Notes: a model not told the origin generated them from the sequence alone. 64,000 nt of DNA from Karalla daura (GCA_029224185.1 CM055196.1:7901589-7965588); one strand, 5' to 3'. Shown: positions 40,061 through 53,660, numbered from the stretch's first letter. Translations and numbers: made by a program.

Positions 40061-41907
40061 ACAGTCAGTGACCCTCCGGGCCCTCTCTGACTCTGCTTGT
40101 GTTCTTCTCATGATGGAGTGTGCTCAAACTGGTTCCTCTGATGATATCTGACTTATTTACTCCATATGCTTTTACTTGCTTTGTTTTCACTCTCAGCACA
40201 GTTGAGGTAAATAGATTTTGGTTTTGGTAGCTCAGAGCTTTGAAAAACAACATTCAACGACAATGCATTACCTGACAGTGTCCGTGCTCCTGTGGCTGAG
40301 CCACAGACTACACTGGAGACTTCACAAGTCACGCTTACAGTAGAAATTAGCTCTTGTGCAGCAAAGAAATCAAATTGAAGAACGCAGAACCCTTGAGAGC
40401 ATCTTCAGTTTTTTTTCTGCCTTTGTTAACACCTCTTCATCATTAACCCCCCTCCCCATCCAGTTGGACAAGAGCAGTCTTATTTCTATCTTATTTCTTC
40501 TGTTTGCATGTCTGCTTCAGTGCAGTAATAAAGTGAACAAAGATGCCGAAAGCTATTGTGATGCTTTAAAAATGACACAACAATAAGGCAGTTAATAATT
40601 AACATTGCAATAATTAACATTACATTATGATTTAAAATATGCAAATGCAATTTAGGACTATTTAGAGACAGTGAAAAGTCCTGTATTAGCTATTCAAATT
40701 AGATTTGGATGAAAAATGCACATGAAATAGAATTTGCTCACAGACATTAGTCTGTCATATGTATATAAGTCAAAAAATTGTGTTTATAGTCATTTGTAGA
40801 GGAAATCCACACTACCTAAAAAAAACATTAAAAAAAATACTGTATGTAGAATAAAACCAAAACATTCTGCTGAAAATTAACACATTTTTTGCTGTGGGAC
40901 TGTTGAAGAGAAGCTGCCTTTCAGATTATTTTTTGAAGGATCATCAATGTCATCGGTGCATTAGAGAGAAATTTAAGAAGTCAAGAGGTTTTGAATGCAC
41001 CAGAGGGTCGACAAAATAGATCAAAGTTTAAATAGAAAAAATATGATTTCAATTGAGTTTAAATTGTTTTTCAAATACATCTCCACAGACTGAGCGTGCT
41101 GAAGAGGAGGCCACTGAGTAAGACTTTGACGGAGTCATCGTCACAGACTCTGTTACCCCCCCCCGCCCCCCACAGAGGACTGGATGGCCGCTGAATAGAG
41201 CCGAATAGAATAGAGAGCAGTGTGTCCGGGCCGCTGCTAAGCTGCTTCAGTCCAGGTTAAGCGTGAGTAATCTGTCTTGGCTCACGGGCCCCCAATAGGC
41301 CCCCGGACCCCTGCTCCCTGCCCTGTCCCCTCTGCTTAATCTGCCCCTCAACTACCTGCCCTCTGGCCCTGCCCGGCTCTCTGGCCCAGCCTCCCGCCTC
41401 ACTATTGTCTCAGTGGGATCGCTGCGAGCCTCAGAGGCTGCACAGAGGAGCCCGGCAGGCCTCACTGAGCTCTGGGGCTCTCGCCTGTGAAACGTCCGCT
41501 CCGAGAAATGGACTCAAATAGAAACAAGTGGGACTGAATGGATATTAGCTCAAAAATAAGTTTTAGTAAGTGTTGGGAAGTAGTGTAACTGCTCTGCCTT
41601 CTTCAGCACTTTAAAAAGTTATCCTTTGCGCTATGATTCACGAATTAGCTTATACAGTTCTAATAAGTAATCTAATAGTAGAGGTCCATTTAAATAGCCA
41701 ACAAGATTCTTTCCCTTTCTTGAGGATAAAAAAGGCTTTATACCACATTCAGTCACATGTCAAGCTGCCCATCCTGTCAATACTCATCGACAAAACTATA
41801 ATTTTGACAGTAAAGTTTCTCACAGCTTCTCAGAAGCATTCAGAGAAGTCTTTATTTTTTATTTTTGCTACATTGTTTCTTTTGTGATGTAGCTTGAATC
41901 TGTGTCA

Positions 41908-41926
41908 CTATATATATATATATATG

Positions 41927-41966
<40 letters not shown>

Positions 41967-41980
41967 CATATATATATATA
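41908..41980. repeat. (TA)n palindromic tract
   Basis: TA repeats with GTATGTGTA and its complement-like TACACATACA arranged head to head, giving a potential cruciform beside the GATA array. Confidence 0.9.
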
Positions 41981-42024
41981 CCATTTCAGATACAAGCATC
42001 TGCTCTAAACAACTGAATGTAAAT

Positions 42025-42350
<326 letters not shown>

Positions 42351-45300
42351 GCCATAGGAGCACATATCTGGAGTACCTGTCGGGGTGTGTGCTGGACACT
42401 CAGAGGAGGATCCCATCACAGTGGGCTGAGGCGCTGTGTGGACAGCTGGAGGCCTCGGGGCAGACGGAGAGTTTCTCCTCTGACACTCAAACAGCACAAA
42501 AGCTTTGACAGCAGCAAGCTTGTCAGACGTGACCCCACGACAGAAAGCGAATGTTCTGTCATTAGCCGCTCCTCTTCTACATGCTACGCGCCGTCATAAT
42601 GAAGCGAGGCACGAGGAGGACGGCGGAGCTGTCAGCACCTCCGTCTCTCCAGGAGCAAGACAGGAGTCGAAGAGGGCAGCGAGACGTCCGTCAGAGCCAA
42701 GACGTCTTCATCTGCCGTCCTTCTCTCCACAAGCTCGTTTTCGTTCCATGCTCTCAGTTTGTGTTCACTTTCTGTCTGTCTTCTACCTGAAGACATTTAA
42801 AACATTATTTTGGTTTACTTTGTCTTTACTTTGTTGTGATGGCATTCAGAGGAGAGCGCCTGTGCTCGGAGCTGGAGCCATCCTGCAACACCACCTCCTC
42901 ACAAACGAGGAGCTGCAAATTGCTCCCAGTGCTGCACCATCAATGTCAATGATGGATCTCATACATGTATGCGTGTATGTGTATGTGTGTACACATTATG
43001 TGTGTGTGTGCCTTTAGTAGCCAGTTAGACAAATACAAATGCAGATGACTTCATATAGCACTTTGTTCTTATGTTGTCCAACACTGTTATGAATTTAATG
43101 AGAATGACAATAAATGAATAGTAATGATAGTAAATGAAGAAATCTAAAGATAAATCGTCCTTGCGTGTAATTCCTGTTTTTGAATGGCTCTATGTCATCA
43201 CAAGCATGGGTGACAATTATTTCTAAGTGCAAATGTAAAAAAATAAACAAATGTGCATTGAGTAAACAAACCAGTGTTTGATCACTGGTCTCTGTGGGTG
43301 ACGATGGACCTGTGTAATCCGCTGGGTCTCTGAGCCGTACCCTCGCTGCTTTGACTTTTATTTATTCCTGTTTTTATTTGTCCTGCTCGAGTCCGTCCAC
43401 ACGTGTGAGAATCTCCTTTGTGGCGATCTCGGCGCGCTGAGTAAATGTCCAGGAGTGGTCAGCACAAAGACACTGTTTACACTCGCTTTATTTCCTCGCT
43501 CCCTGCTCAGTGGCTCAGCATAATCACTTGTTGTGGAAATCACTTAACACTTCTCCTCCATGTAGTGTGTGTGTGTGTGTGTGTGTGTGTGAGCACACTC
43601 ATTCCCTACAGAGTGTGTGTGTCTACACTGATTTGCTACACAAACAGAGATAACTGCTGCTTCACTGACTGCACTCTGGGCTCTTCTTGTTTGCATTGTT
43701 TCTTTGTAAATTACTACACACACCATGAAAAGAAGCAGACCACTCTGGCTGTTGTAAAAAAAAAAAAAAACAACACTGGAGGACCGAGGCAGCAGAGCCT
43801 CTTCAGGGCCTCTCATTCATTCAAAATCTGAAATCCCCCGTGGCACTGTCTCTCAGGGTTCCTGAATCAAAAAGTCAAAATCGTTTTTTCTGGGGTTTGT
43901 GTTACAGTTAGTGAAAGAAAATATGCTTTGACGGTTTACAGGCTTACTTATTCCACGCATAGGGACAGAAGCACGTTCCTAAATAGTAGTACGTTGTGAC
44001 AAAGACCGAGCTAAGACAAACTGAGCTAATGAGGCAGGTGGTGCAGGAGGAGAGGCTCAGGTGAGCAGCCTGGGAGAGCGTCGATTGGCTGGGGAGATGC
44101 AGCGAGCGAGGCACAGCTAACAAGGCCTACGCAGGGCGGGTGTAGAGGGAGAGCCAGGCCGAGGGAAAACAGAGCAAGACGACAACTAAAAGGGTGGTGT
44201 CACTTTTTTGCTTTTTCAACCCCCTAATAAGGTATTTTGCGTATCTCAGCCCCAAGTGTTATCGTGTAAAGTGCCCCTCGAACTCGGAAAACAACCGTAT
44301 TTGGCAGTGCCGGTGAATATATGTGACAGGACGCTGAGATATCCATTTAACAGCTTTGCCTGTTGATTACATTACTGAAGTAGTCGCTTCAAATTCAGAA
44401 AAGAGAGTGTGAACTAAAAGTGAGGAACATTTTCTGTGTTTCAGTGCCCGAACAACAAAGTGCTGCCCTGTAGCATCATGTGCTGTTAAAGGACGTGTGT
44501 GTGTGTGTGTGTGTACAGTGCTGCTGCTTTTCTTAATTTCCCAGTTTCAAGTTTCTGTCAGCAGTTCAGTTTGAAAATGAAGTCTTAAAAGTGCTCATAA
44601 GTGCTCCATGTTCAGCCAGCAGGGCGAAGGTAGTTTTTAACCCGGCCTAGCAGAGGTCTCAGAGGACAAGCTTTAAGCGCAACAGTTTTTTAGGGTCTGT
44701 CAAAGCTTTGCGATTGCCACAGACTGTGCGACGGAGGCTTGAATTCTGCATTTGTGGTTCAAGATAAGTCCAGGCATTTACAGTCACAAGCACAGCTCAG
44801 TACAATAAGTTTCCCCCACACAATGAAAGTCATTCAGAGTCCAGGGTGTGCTGTAATCTACTAGAAATACAAGAAGGTTTTTATGGAAGATCCAAACATG
44901 ACTAAATGTCATTGTGCTTCGGTGCCCTTTGAGGTGACTTTCCCTGTTTGCACGCACACTCATACACACAATTTCTCTGCTTATTATGAGCCGTATGCAT
45001 CATGGAACCACACCTGCAACGGAGGCACCTGTAGACACCCCCATCGTGCTGTACATTTTCATTTTATGACCCTTCGACCTTTCACAAAGCACCGCCCACA
45101 AATCATCGAACTGTCATCAAATCTGAGCCCCTTTGAAATCATCTGAACCCGGACTCTGAGGTTTAAAGCTCTGAAAGACACTGAAAACGAGTGCAGGCAG
45201 CAGGTGAAATTCTCAATAATTTTTCACATGTCCCACTCATGTTGTGAATCATCACTTTGGTTTATCCTTCCGATCAGACTGAACCTTTTTTTTTATCATC

Positions 45301-46599
45301 TTTATTCTCATCTCTAAGAGGATATATTCAAGCCATTACCTCTGACAAGATAATGATGACGGCGATCGCACTAAGTATGCGTGTAGCTTGGTGACGCCAC
45401 TGGAGGGAACTGTTATGACATGCCTGTTGCTATGGAAACCCCAGGGTGGAGGTGTCTGTCACGGACCCACTCCCTAAGAGGAATACACACATGCACAGAG
45501 TTGTTTTTCAGTGTGTGTGTGGGTGTGTGTGTGTGTGTGTGTGGCAGGCTGGAGCGTGGCGGAGCCTCTCGGGTTTTTCTCTCTGTGTGTCACCTGGGTC
45601 CCTGGGGCCCACAGGAAAACAACTGTACTCACCAGCTAAATGATGACAAACACTGTCTAGGACTGTGTTTGTGATTGTGTGGGACTGTGTGTGTGTGCGT
45701 GCGCGCGCCTGAAAGTGTGTGTGTATGTGTGTAAGTGTGCTTGCTAATAGGTGAGAAAAAGATTTCAGGCAGCTGGACGCGTGCCAGTCCCTCACATTGG
45801 TTATCAGCGTTTCCCCCCTCCGAGACCAATTTTCTGAAGTTAAGTTAATTCTGGGCTGTTTTAATGAGCCAATGTGTAAAACAGCAGAGCGACTGTTAGC
45901 AGGTTATATTAGATAATAGAACAAGACGAGACGAACGTGAGATCAAAAAGATGTAAAATCAGAAAATAGAGAAATAGTTTGGTTTCACACAGCGGGCAGC
46001 ATGAAGCTGGATCTCTGGAGCCCAGAGGATGGATTGTAGCGGTTTCTGTGACACAGTGACTTATGGGTCTCATCCAGTTGAACTGTTTGACATCCAGGCA
46101 CCTAAACATCGCAAACTAAGCTTTCCATTCGCATTAGATTACAACTTAATTGCTGCTTAATTGCATTTAGTGTGCACACAAAATGAAGACACTATTCATA
46201 TAATATACAATAAATAATAATAATATAAAAAAGATAATAGAATAAAATACTTGTATTTTTATAAATGTCACATATTGGTGTTTTATCTTTGAAAGTAGGT
46301 CCAGCTCAATCAATAAATATGTGTAAATATGTGAACACATTATAATGTATTTATTCGCCACTTGTTTAATTGTGTGAAAGGATAATTCTGCCTACATGAG
46401 TGATTTCTTTGATTGACTCTATCTTGCTGCAGTTGTTTTTAAATAACACTGTTTTTTTGTGATAAAACAATCTTGTCCTTCATCTCTGCTGCTGTGAATA
46501 CCACCTCTCAATGAAGTGAGGGGAAAAAAAAGATGACCAAATAGAACTCAAATAATCACTATAGACAAAAAAAAAAAGGTCTTTGTGGCTTGGATGAAT
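42351..46599. other. Gene-free interval between dnajc24 and pax6, middle part
   Basis: Unique sequence with GC-rich patches near 42400-42920 and 44030-44170 and short (GT)n tracts near 44498 and 45511. No coding exons were recognised. Confidence 0.45.
43564..43592. repeat. (GT)n microsatellite
   Basis: About 13 GT units. Confidence 0.9.
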
Positions 46600-47300
46600 T
46601 AAGCATTTATTATTTTCCACGGCGGGGTCGACTAATTCTTCACTTAAAAAACAATTGTGGTTGAATCTTTTTCTTTGTAGTCCTGTCTGTTTCCCAGGGC
46701 AGTGGGACCGGGAACAACCCCAGTAATTATCACCAATCACACGAGGTCTTTGGGTGACACCGCTCCTGTGTGAGCAGGCTTTATAGAGACACTTGATCAG
46801 CTGAGGTCTCGCGGCAGCCTTTTGTCGAAGGTCAGTCTTTTAAGTACCCAGGGTGGGCTGGACATCTTCATCACCTCTCTGTATCGAGCTGCCTATTGTG
46901 CCGAGGTCTCGTATTCAGCGAAAGCCTCTTACTGGACCTCCCCTACCTCACTCTGGCCAGTTTTCGCTCTTCGCCCTTCGCGACTTCACAACTTCTATTA
47001 GATGCTCCATGCTCTCTAGAAGTTGTTTATTGTTTGGCCTCGGTGCAGCCAGCCAGCAGCCAAAGCCTCTTACGCTGCCAAAGGAGCCTATGGGTACAAG
47101 CACCTAATGGGGGAATGCCCTTTCTTCACATGGCTCTCACATCAGCAAAGCCTCTTACCGGGGCTCCTCTTCAGCTTTTACTCAAAATGAGCACAGTAAT
47201 TGATACTTCAGCTCTCAGTAAGCTGCTCATTTTGCCATTTAAGTGTGATATAGACGGCAATGCTCTTTTTCGCTGCGGTGGCCTTATTCATTTTAAGGTT
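46600..47300. promoter_or_regulatory. Unusual non-coding block with a thrice-repeated 12-mer
   Basis: AAAGCCTCTTAC occurs at 46921, 47062 and 47147. Flanking unique sequence includes CAGTAATTATCACCAATCAC and ACAGTAATTGATACTTCAGC. No coding frame was recognised. Candidate regulatory block. Confidence 0.3.
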
Positions 47301-47871
47301 TGTTCTTAATTGATTGTCTGTGCTCTCGGTGGAAGGTCAGCGTATTACTCAGATGTTTGGATTTTCACTTGATTTATTTACATTCAGTTTGTAATAAAGC
47401 TCCTATGGTAAAAAGGTGAGGAAGGAGCATTAATCAAACAGAACCAACTGAAATGGCTTCATAGATGGCACAGGGATTCATTAGAGCAATGAGCAATGAA
47501 CAAACAGTTAACACGTGACTAATAAAGTTATTTAACATTATTCAAGAACTATAATATTCTTTTTGGATGATTTGTGTGATAATGATTCGGCATTCACATT
47601 CACTTTTGCACAAAACCAGTAAATGTGAACACACAGTTCATGTTTGCTCTGTGCAGTGTGTGGCACCACGATCCATCTTGTTGGCCTTTCTCTCCCTGTG
47701 CGTGTGCAACATGTAATTCCAGCGGTTCCCAAAATTTCCAAGGATTTGGTGATTTTTAATCTTTGCTGTGCCTCCTCTCCTCCTGGATAAATCCCCTCCA
47801 TTTTGTTAATGAAGTCTCCATCACTGTAATGAAGCATTAAGCGCAACTGTGGCTGATCTGACTCCGTGCGC

Positions 47872-47938
<67 letters not shown>

Positions 47939-49439
47939 TGCTCTTTGTGTAGGTGAGAATTACTGTGACAAAGTGAATAAGTCTGTGTTTGCTTATTTGG
48001 GCAGATGAATACCAATTTCGTTTACCATCACCAGCTTAGTGCCTTTTGTAGCCTTTGGTTCAGCTCTCGGTTGCAAGTTATACTGTACCGGTGCGTTTTT
48101 AAACTGAAGCAAGAAGACTTTTTCCACTCATTGTTTTTCATTTCTTTTTGCAGGCCTGTCAAATGTATTTTTACAGATGCAGTATGTTACTTCATATTAT
48201 GTGCAAGTGACTGGTCCAGGGTTAGAGTTAGGGTTGCATTATCATTTATTTTGCCTCTGGACATCAACATCTTCACTTTTTCATTCATTATGTGCATTTG
48301 GACAGAATAATTTCCCTTCTGGAAAAATGTAATATCCTGTGTTATCTAGTCTTATCTCAAGTTATATGTATTATTTAAAAACTTATCATTTCCCAAAATA
48401 TTAAACAAATTGAATGATGAGTATTACCAGTTTGAACCTAAACGTTTTAATAAGTTGAGATACAGTAAACAGGGGGCAATTGTGAATGGTTCATGTGGCA
48501 ATGAGTTAACTGAAAGGACAGCAGAATTAACCATCTATACTGTTACTGATTACTGTTAGATATAACTGTTGAGGAGGGCATATTAGCTTGTTAAACCAAA
48601 TTTCAACTTATTTAAACGTGTGTGAAATTGTGACCTGTGAACAGATGCCAAATTCTGTTTTGCAGTCACAGATGAAAATCATTATCACTGGTGAATAGTT
48701 GCATGTACGGTCTGTGTTGTTGAGGTCTCTCTATTACCAGGACACAGCAGTGACTCAGCAGCGGTCCCAGAGTGACAGCCAACACCCAAACTGTAAGCTC
48801 AACCAGTGGCTGTGGCCCATTATAAGGACAAGCTGTCTTAACCTGCCATCCAAAAGCCCTGCAAAATGATGGACTTAGTCCCACTGTACAGTAGGGAACA
48901 TGGTTTCTGGACCTTCAATAAAAATCTGATAACAAACTGTGACCCACTGGCAAGTGTCTCAGGAGCCAACTCGTCTCCTACGGCCTGTGCTAGATGAGTT
49001 GTATCCTTTTGCGTGATCCAGAGTGGAAACAAGTGTGGCATGCAAGCATGCATGTTACTACCACGTGTGCAGACACAAGTGCTCCTCCACCTGCCAGATA
49101 CAAGCTCAGACCGTAGTGTTTGTCCATCCATTCAGAGCTCAGGACGGGACAGTAAACACTGGCACACTTTATTTCGGGTAAATGTTGATCCAAGGTGGTG
49201 TTAGTCATTCTTAGGACTTCCAGAGGCGGCCCGCGCTCTGCGGTTAACAGCGCTGACAACCATTCAGTTTGTTAAGTCAGCGTTAAGCTCCCGTCGTTAT
49301 GAGTCAAGCTGAACTCTTGACTGAGCGTCCCGAATGGAATTCACTCCTTTCTGTCACTCATTCTTCTGCAGCAGCAACAAACCGGGCCGGGCCCGCCGAG
49401 GGCTGCAGGTAGAGAAGCCGAGTCGCTGAATGGTCCCAC
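47301..49439. other. Gene-free interval, AT-rich
   Basis: AT-rich unique sequence with one compound microsatellite at 47.9 kb. A short telomere-like GTTAGAGTTAGGGTTGC occurs near 48221. No exons were seen. Confidence 0.45.
47872..47938. repeat. Compound (GT)n(GA)n microsatellite
   Basis: GT to about 47913, then GA to 47938, preceded by a CG-alternating GCGCGCG. Confidence 0.95.
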
Positions 49440-49640
49440 AGAGCGGCCCTGAGATTGTATTTAGATGTGCTGCAGCTGCATTGAGATGTACTGAGCCGTA
49501 TTAAGACGTGGGGAACGGAGTATTGAAGCCGCATTGAGAGGCAGTGAGGTTGAAATGAGATGTTTTGAGCCATATTTAAATTTTACTGAAGCCATACTGA
49601 AGCTGTATTGAGATGTATCAGAGCACAGCTAATTGAAGCT
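49440..49640 (+). repeat. Degenerate tandem repeat, unit about 20-25 bp
   Basis: Variants of TATTGAGATGTACTGAAGC recur about seven to eight times with indels, for example TGCATTGAGATGTACTGAGC, GCATTGAGAGGCAGTGAGG and TGTATTGAGATGTATCAGAGC. An old decayed minisatellite. Confidence 0.65.
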
Positions 49641-49874
49641 GAGCAGCAGAGAATGTTGTGCTTTGTAGCCGGACAGGATCATCCATGCTGCAGCAGCACA
49701 GTATTGTGGTCTAAAGGGATCCTCCATGCTATTGTGGCGTAAGGAGATTGTCCGCCGTCGAAGGTAAGAAAAGGAGAAAAGCCATGAAGAGAAGGAGCAC
49801 TCGAGCTGCCAGAGGTGATGTAAGTCTGTTGGGCTGTGGGTTGTCTGAGCTCTCCGTCCCAATGGGAGAGCCCG

Positions 49875-50000
49875 GGCACAGATTAAATGTGTCCAGTGTG
49901 TGGCCCAGTGCAGCCTCGCTTTGTGATGTGTGGCCCGGGCCAGCCTCTCTATTTAATACGTGGATCAGTTTGACCTCCACATTTGATGTGCAGAGCAGCC
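49875..50000 (+). repeat. Degenerate tandem repeat, unit about 30 bp
   Basis: Four diverged units share the order TTTGATGTGTGG..CC and CAG..CAGCCTC (for example GTGTGTGGCCCAGTGCAGCC, GATGTGTGGCCCGGGCCAGC and GATGTGCAGAGCAGCC). Confidence 0.65.
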
Positions 50001-50679
50001 TAACCCTTCTTTTGTCCCCAAGAAAAGCTCCTAATACCGAGAGCAAAGACCTTTACACGGCTCCGCTCAGGAGTTAGCGCCGCGCACCACAACTCTGCCC
50101 GACGTTCACGCTGAATGGCCATTTGGTTATCACTCCATTAATCAGTCTAACATTTCATTAGTCTTTTTCTGGGCAAATGTGACAAAAAAATGTTGAATTG
50201 TTGCCTGTCACATTCAGCTGAGTTTACAGTGAGTTCACAGCATGCAACATATATCCTTCTTGGTGAGTTTTGCATCCTTAAACCCGAAAAACAGGTGATT
50301 TGGCTCAACAATATTTCGATGACAATGATGTTATTTGGATGAAAATTTCACCAGACCTTGGTTTTATATAGAAGTTACAACATCAAAGTCCGGCTTGTCC
50401 TGCAGGACCAGAAGGAGCCACTTAAGACTGGTCATTTTCACTGCACCTCCCTGGCCCTGGATTGCTTCAGTAAACTGAGCAACACTCAAATGAGTTGCTC
50501 CATTGAGCCTCAAGGATAATCCTGAAAAACACAAACAAGACTCACAGTGGTTGAAAATTTAAAAGAAAATCTACAAATGTAAATCACTCATGGGAAAAAT
50601 GAGATTACAAGTGTTGTCAAGTGTTATGCAGATGATATACGTATGTGTGTATAAGTGTGTGTGTGTGTGCGTCACATGT

Positions 50680-50960
50680 GTGAATAATAATCAATTACCT
50701 GAGCTCATTAAATGTCACCGTGGAGCTGTGCGGATATTTAGCCTCTAACAGTATCAGCTGAGTGAAATGATTTTGTTTGTCTTACTTTGAAGAGTTAAAT
50801 GGCTGGAGACTGAAAGAGCGAGCGGCTGCTTTGACAGGATTCCTCCATTGATGAAATAATTCTCTATTGACAGTTGACAAGCGGCCATTGTAGTCAGGAC
50901 TACCGTTTATTTAGTTGTTATCGGGGGCTGCAGAGCGGCAACCCTCATTACAATAAGAGT
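50680..50960. promoter_or_regulatory. Enhancer-like non-coding block (candidate)
   Basis: Repeat-free sequence with ATCAATTACCTGAGCTCATT, AAATGATTTTG, AATAATTCTC and CATTGATG motifs. Candidate regulatory element between dnajc24 and pax6. Confidence 0.3.
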
Positions 50961-51159
50961 TTATTTATTAAGGTCTTTGTGTACAGTGGTCTCAGTGGAG
51001 AACAGGCCTCCCCAACACACAGGCACACACTTGAAATGAAGATGTCAAAGTGGATCAGACACTGAGCTGATTCCCATCTGCTCAGAGCGGTTTCATCTCA
51101 CTTTGCCTTTATCTCCGTGTCTGTCCATCCCGGTCCTCTGGCTCTTTGTCTGTGAAGAG

Positions 51160-51290
51160 GCAGAATGCCTCCCTGTTACAATGCCATGCCGCTGTGATTA
51201 CCATGCAAATGTATTTCATTAGGATGTAAATGATCAACGTAATGATGATTTTTAATTAGAATGTAAATGATGATTATTTGTATGAAGATA
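51160..51290. promoter_or_regulatory. Enhancer-like block with POU octamer and homeodomain cores
   Basis: A perfect octamer ATGCAAAT at 51203-51210 is followed by CATTAGG, GTAATGATG, TTTTTAATTAGAATG and TAAATGATGATTA, a dense run of TAAT-type sites in unique sequence. Confidence 0.35.
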
Positions 51291-53289
51291 TCAGCAGCTG
51301 TGGGAGAGGACTGTGACAGCGAGCTGTTGTCTCTCTGACTGACCGACTGTCTGAATGACTGAATGGATGGATGACTACTCTTTCATTTATGCACAAACAA
51401 TATTCTGTTCTTCCCTCTTTATTTCCCCCCTCTGTTTCTCTTTCTGTTTCTCCTGCCTGTAGAGCTGGAGACAACACAGACACACAGACATGTAAAGAGA
51501 CTCTACCCCGAAGACGGACTCAACACATCATGTTAGGCAACACAGTCATCGTAGTCCAACCCAACAGATTTGGGGTGTCAGGGACAAGGGCAGCTGCATT
51601 TTATATCATGTTGTCTGATCCAATATAGCCCAAACACTAGCTCCAGCCTGTGAATAAACCACCCACTTGCAGGCCTCATCTGGCGCTGTCTATGTGTTGT
51701 GACTAAATTAGACAGAATTGATTGTGAACTCTTCAAAGTGTTGCTTCTTGGCTGCACCGTAGCAAATTGGGGCCAGCCCCATAGATGCAACAGCCGTCAC
51801 TCTTGAATGATTGGATAGGATTGCACAGTGCTGAATTGAGGGTCTGAGCTTTCAGTTTCATACCTCAGGCCTGGTCACTGCACGTTAATCAAGGGCTGGA
51901 GAGAAAATAAACCAGCAAAAACAATGTTTTTCTGCATCATTTGTATCAGTTCATTTACTAAATGTTTTTACTTTGGCCTGTTCTATCTGTTGGATTGTGG
52001 GTAGAATGGCTTGTGAAAATTGTGAGAGATGGCAGCCACTGGGTGTGTCGTCATGTAAGCCATTTCTGTAGATCTGGCATTAAGATCTCTCAGTGTACTT
52101 CACTCTGAGAAAACTTGCTCCATTCCATCAGTTGATTGTAGATCAGATAAGAAAAGTTGCCAATGTTTTGGCACGGACGCAGTTTTCAGAGAGCTTCTGT
52201 GTGTGAGTTTCGTGAGCTGGTAGTTACAGAAATATGTTCTCAGGCTAATGTGTAAACAGGAACTCTTCATTACATCATGGAAGACAATCTTGGAACCCAC
52301 TTGGCTGATGGTTTTACCAAAAACAAAGAGTTTTTACTGTTAAGCATCCATGTATCAGTGGACTAAAGGCAACAATTTAACACAGAATAGGTGGATGTTA
52401 TGGATCTTGACAATTTTGATGATTGACAGATAGAATGAAAAGATACCCATTCTTCTATTGTGACAACCCTCATGGACCCAGTGATGGGGTCTGTGTGGAA
52501 AGGAGGCCACAGCTATTCCCAGACTAAATGCTTACATCACAACATCATTAACTTTACTGTGAGTAAGTGAAAGTAAGTGGTCTTGACAATCGATTGCTCA
52601 GAAGAAAATAAGAGGGGACCAGGAACTTATTAATTCAGGCGAGGTACACCCCTTCATCATGACACTATTCTGAATGAATTAGAATGTTTTTTATTATTTT
52701 TTTACACAAAGTTTATCAATAAAATGGATATCAATTTGAACCATTTTGTATGTTTTTGGTATGACATGGTTGGAGATGGAACCCCCAAACTCCCCAACTC
52801 AGTAGAAAGCATGACCCGAAGAGAAACTAAACTAAATCATTTGACATTTTTGAATGGGACTTGGGGTGCTTAGGAGACTTGAGGAGTATTTTTATGTTAT
52901 GGTAAATTCCATTATTTTGCTTTTTCACCATTCATGGTTTTTGCTTGTTCAGTGAAAGAAACCATACAGGTACTATTGTTCTGATATATTTAATATCTAT
53001 GACTGCATACATGACAAATTAACATGAATTCCAGAAAATTCCCTGAAAATTCAGTTTAATTCAAATTTACATTTCACGATTTCTGAAACTTGCAGCGGAA
53101 AGTGTCCAACTTTGAAAATTCCTGTAATTTTACAAACTTAGGTCCAAGCAAACATTGTTGAAAGATGCAAGAAAGAAAATACTACTGGCTCAGAGGACAA
53201 GCTGTCAGATGTTGTTCAGTTAAATGTTTACCTGAGATTTTGTAAATCCACATTCATCATAAGGTAATTCATGATACACACATTTATTA
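51291..53289. other. Gene-free interval, AT-rich
   Basis: No repeats of note and no coding signal recognised. Confidence 0.4.
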
Positions 53290-53660
53290 TTGTAGGATCA
53301 AAGAAAATTAAAATAAAAAATGATGTCCTGTTGGCAGCATAATTAGATCAGCCCGCTCTCTGCAGATACAGATGCCACCACGCACTTCTGTTGGTTCATG
53401 GAAAGGCATTATTTTTGTCAGTACAAAAATCCCAATTAGCCTGTCTTTAATTTGCTTCTCTATAGAAATCACTGCCAGCACTGACATGGCCCCATGTGCT
53501 GCCACATTTTCTTTTTCTTTCATTCCGGTGGCGATGGATCGGCTCCTCTCTGACACTGCAAACAGACAAGGACTGCAACTGAACCTGGAATAACATGAAT
53601 GAAAAGGTTCACATGCCGAATTAGACTGCATTAGTCTCACTGGGTACATTGACAGCTGAT
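53290..53660. promoter_or_regulatory. Enhancer-like non-coding block 4.6 kb downstream of pax6
   Basis: Long unique stretch including ATTAGATCAGCCCGCTCTCT, CAAAAATCCCAATTAGCCTG and TCTTTAATTTGCTTCTC. A 118-codon minus-strand frame exists but has no recognisable domain. The sequence style matches conserved pax6 downstream elements; untested. Confidence 0.35.

Larger units (their letters stand above)
36004..41907. other. Gene-free interval between dnajc24 and pax6, left part
   Basis: In tetrapods IMMP1L and ELP4 lie here. I looked for their hallmark motifs (for example the GPSMEP active-site motif of Imp1 and the GSPLWGDD segment of ELP4) and saw none. A GC-rich patch at about 41090-41480 and a unique block at 37000-37310 are the most structured parts. 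Confidence 0.45.

Noticed and set aside
48219..48240. Interstitial telomeric repeat
   Set aside because: Only about two TTAGGG-like units, expected by chance.
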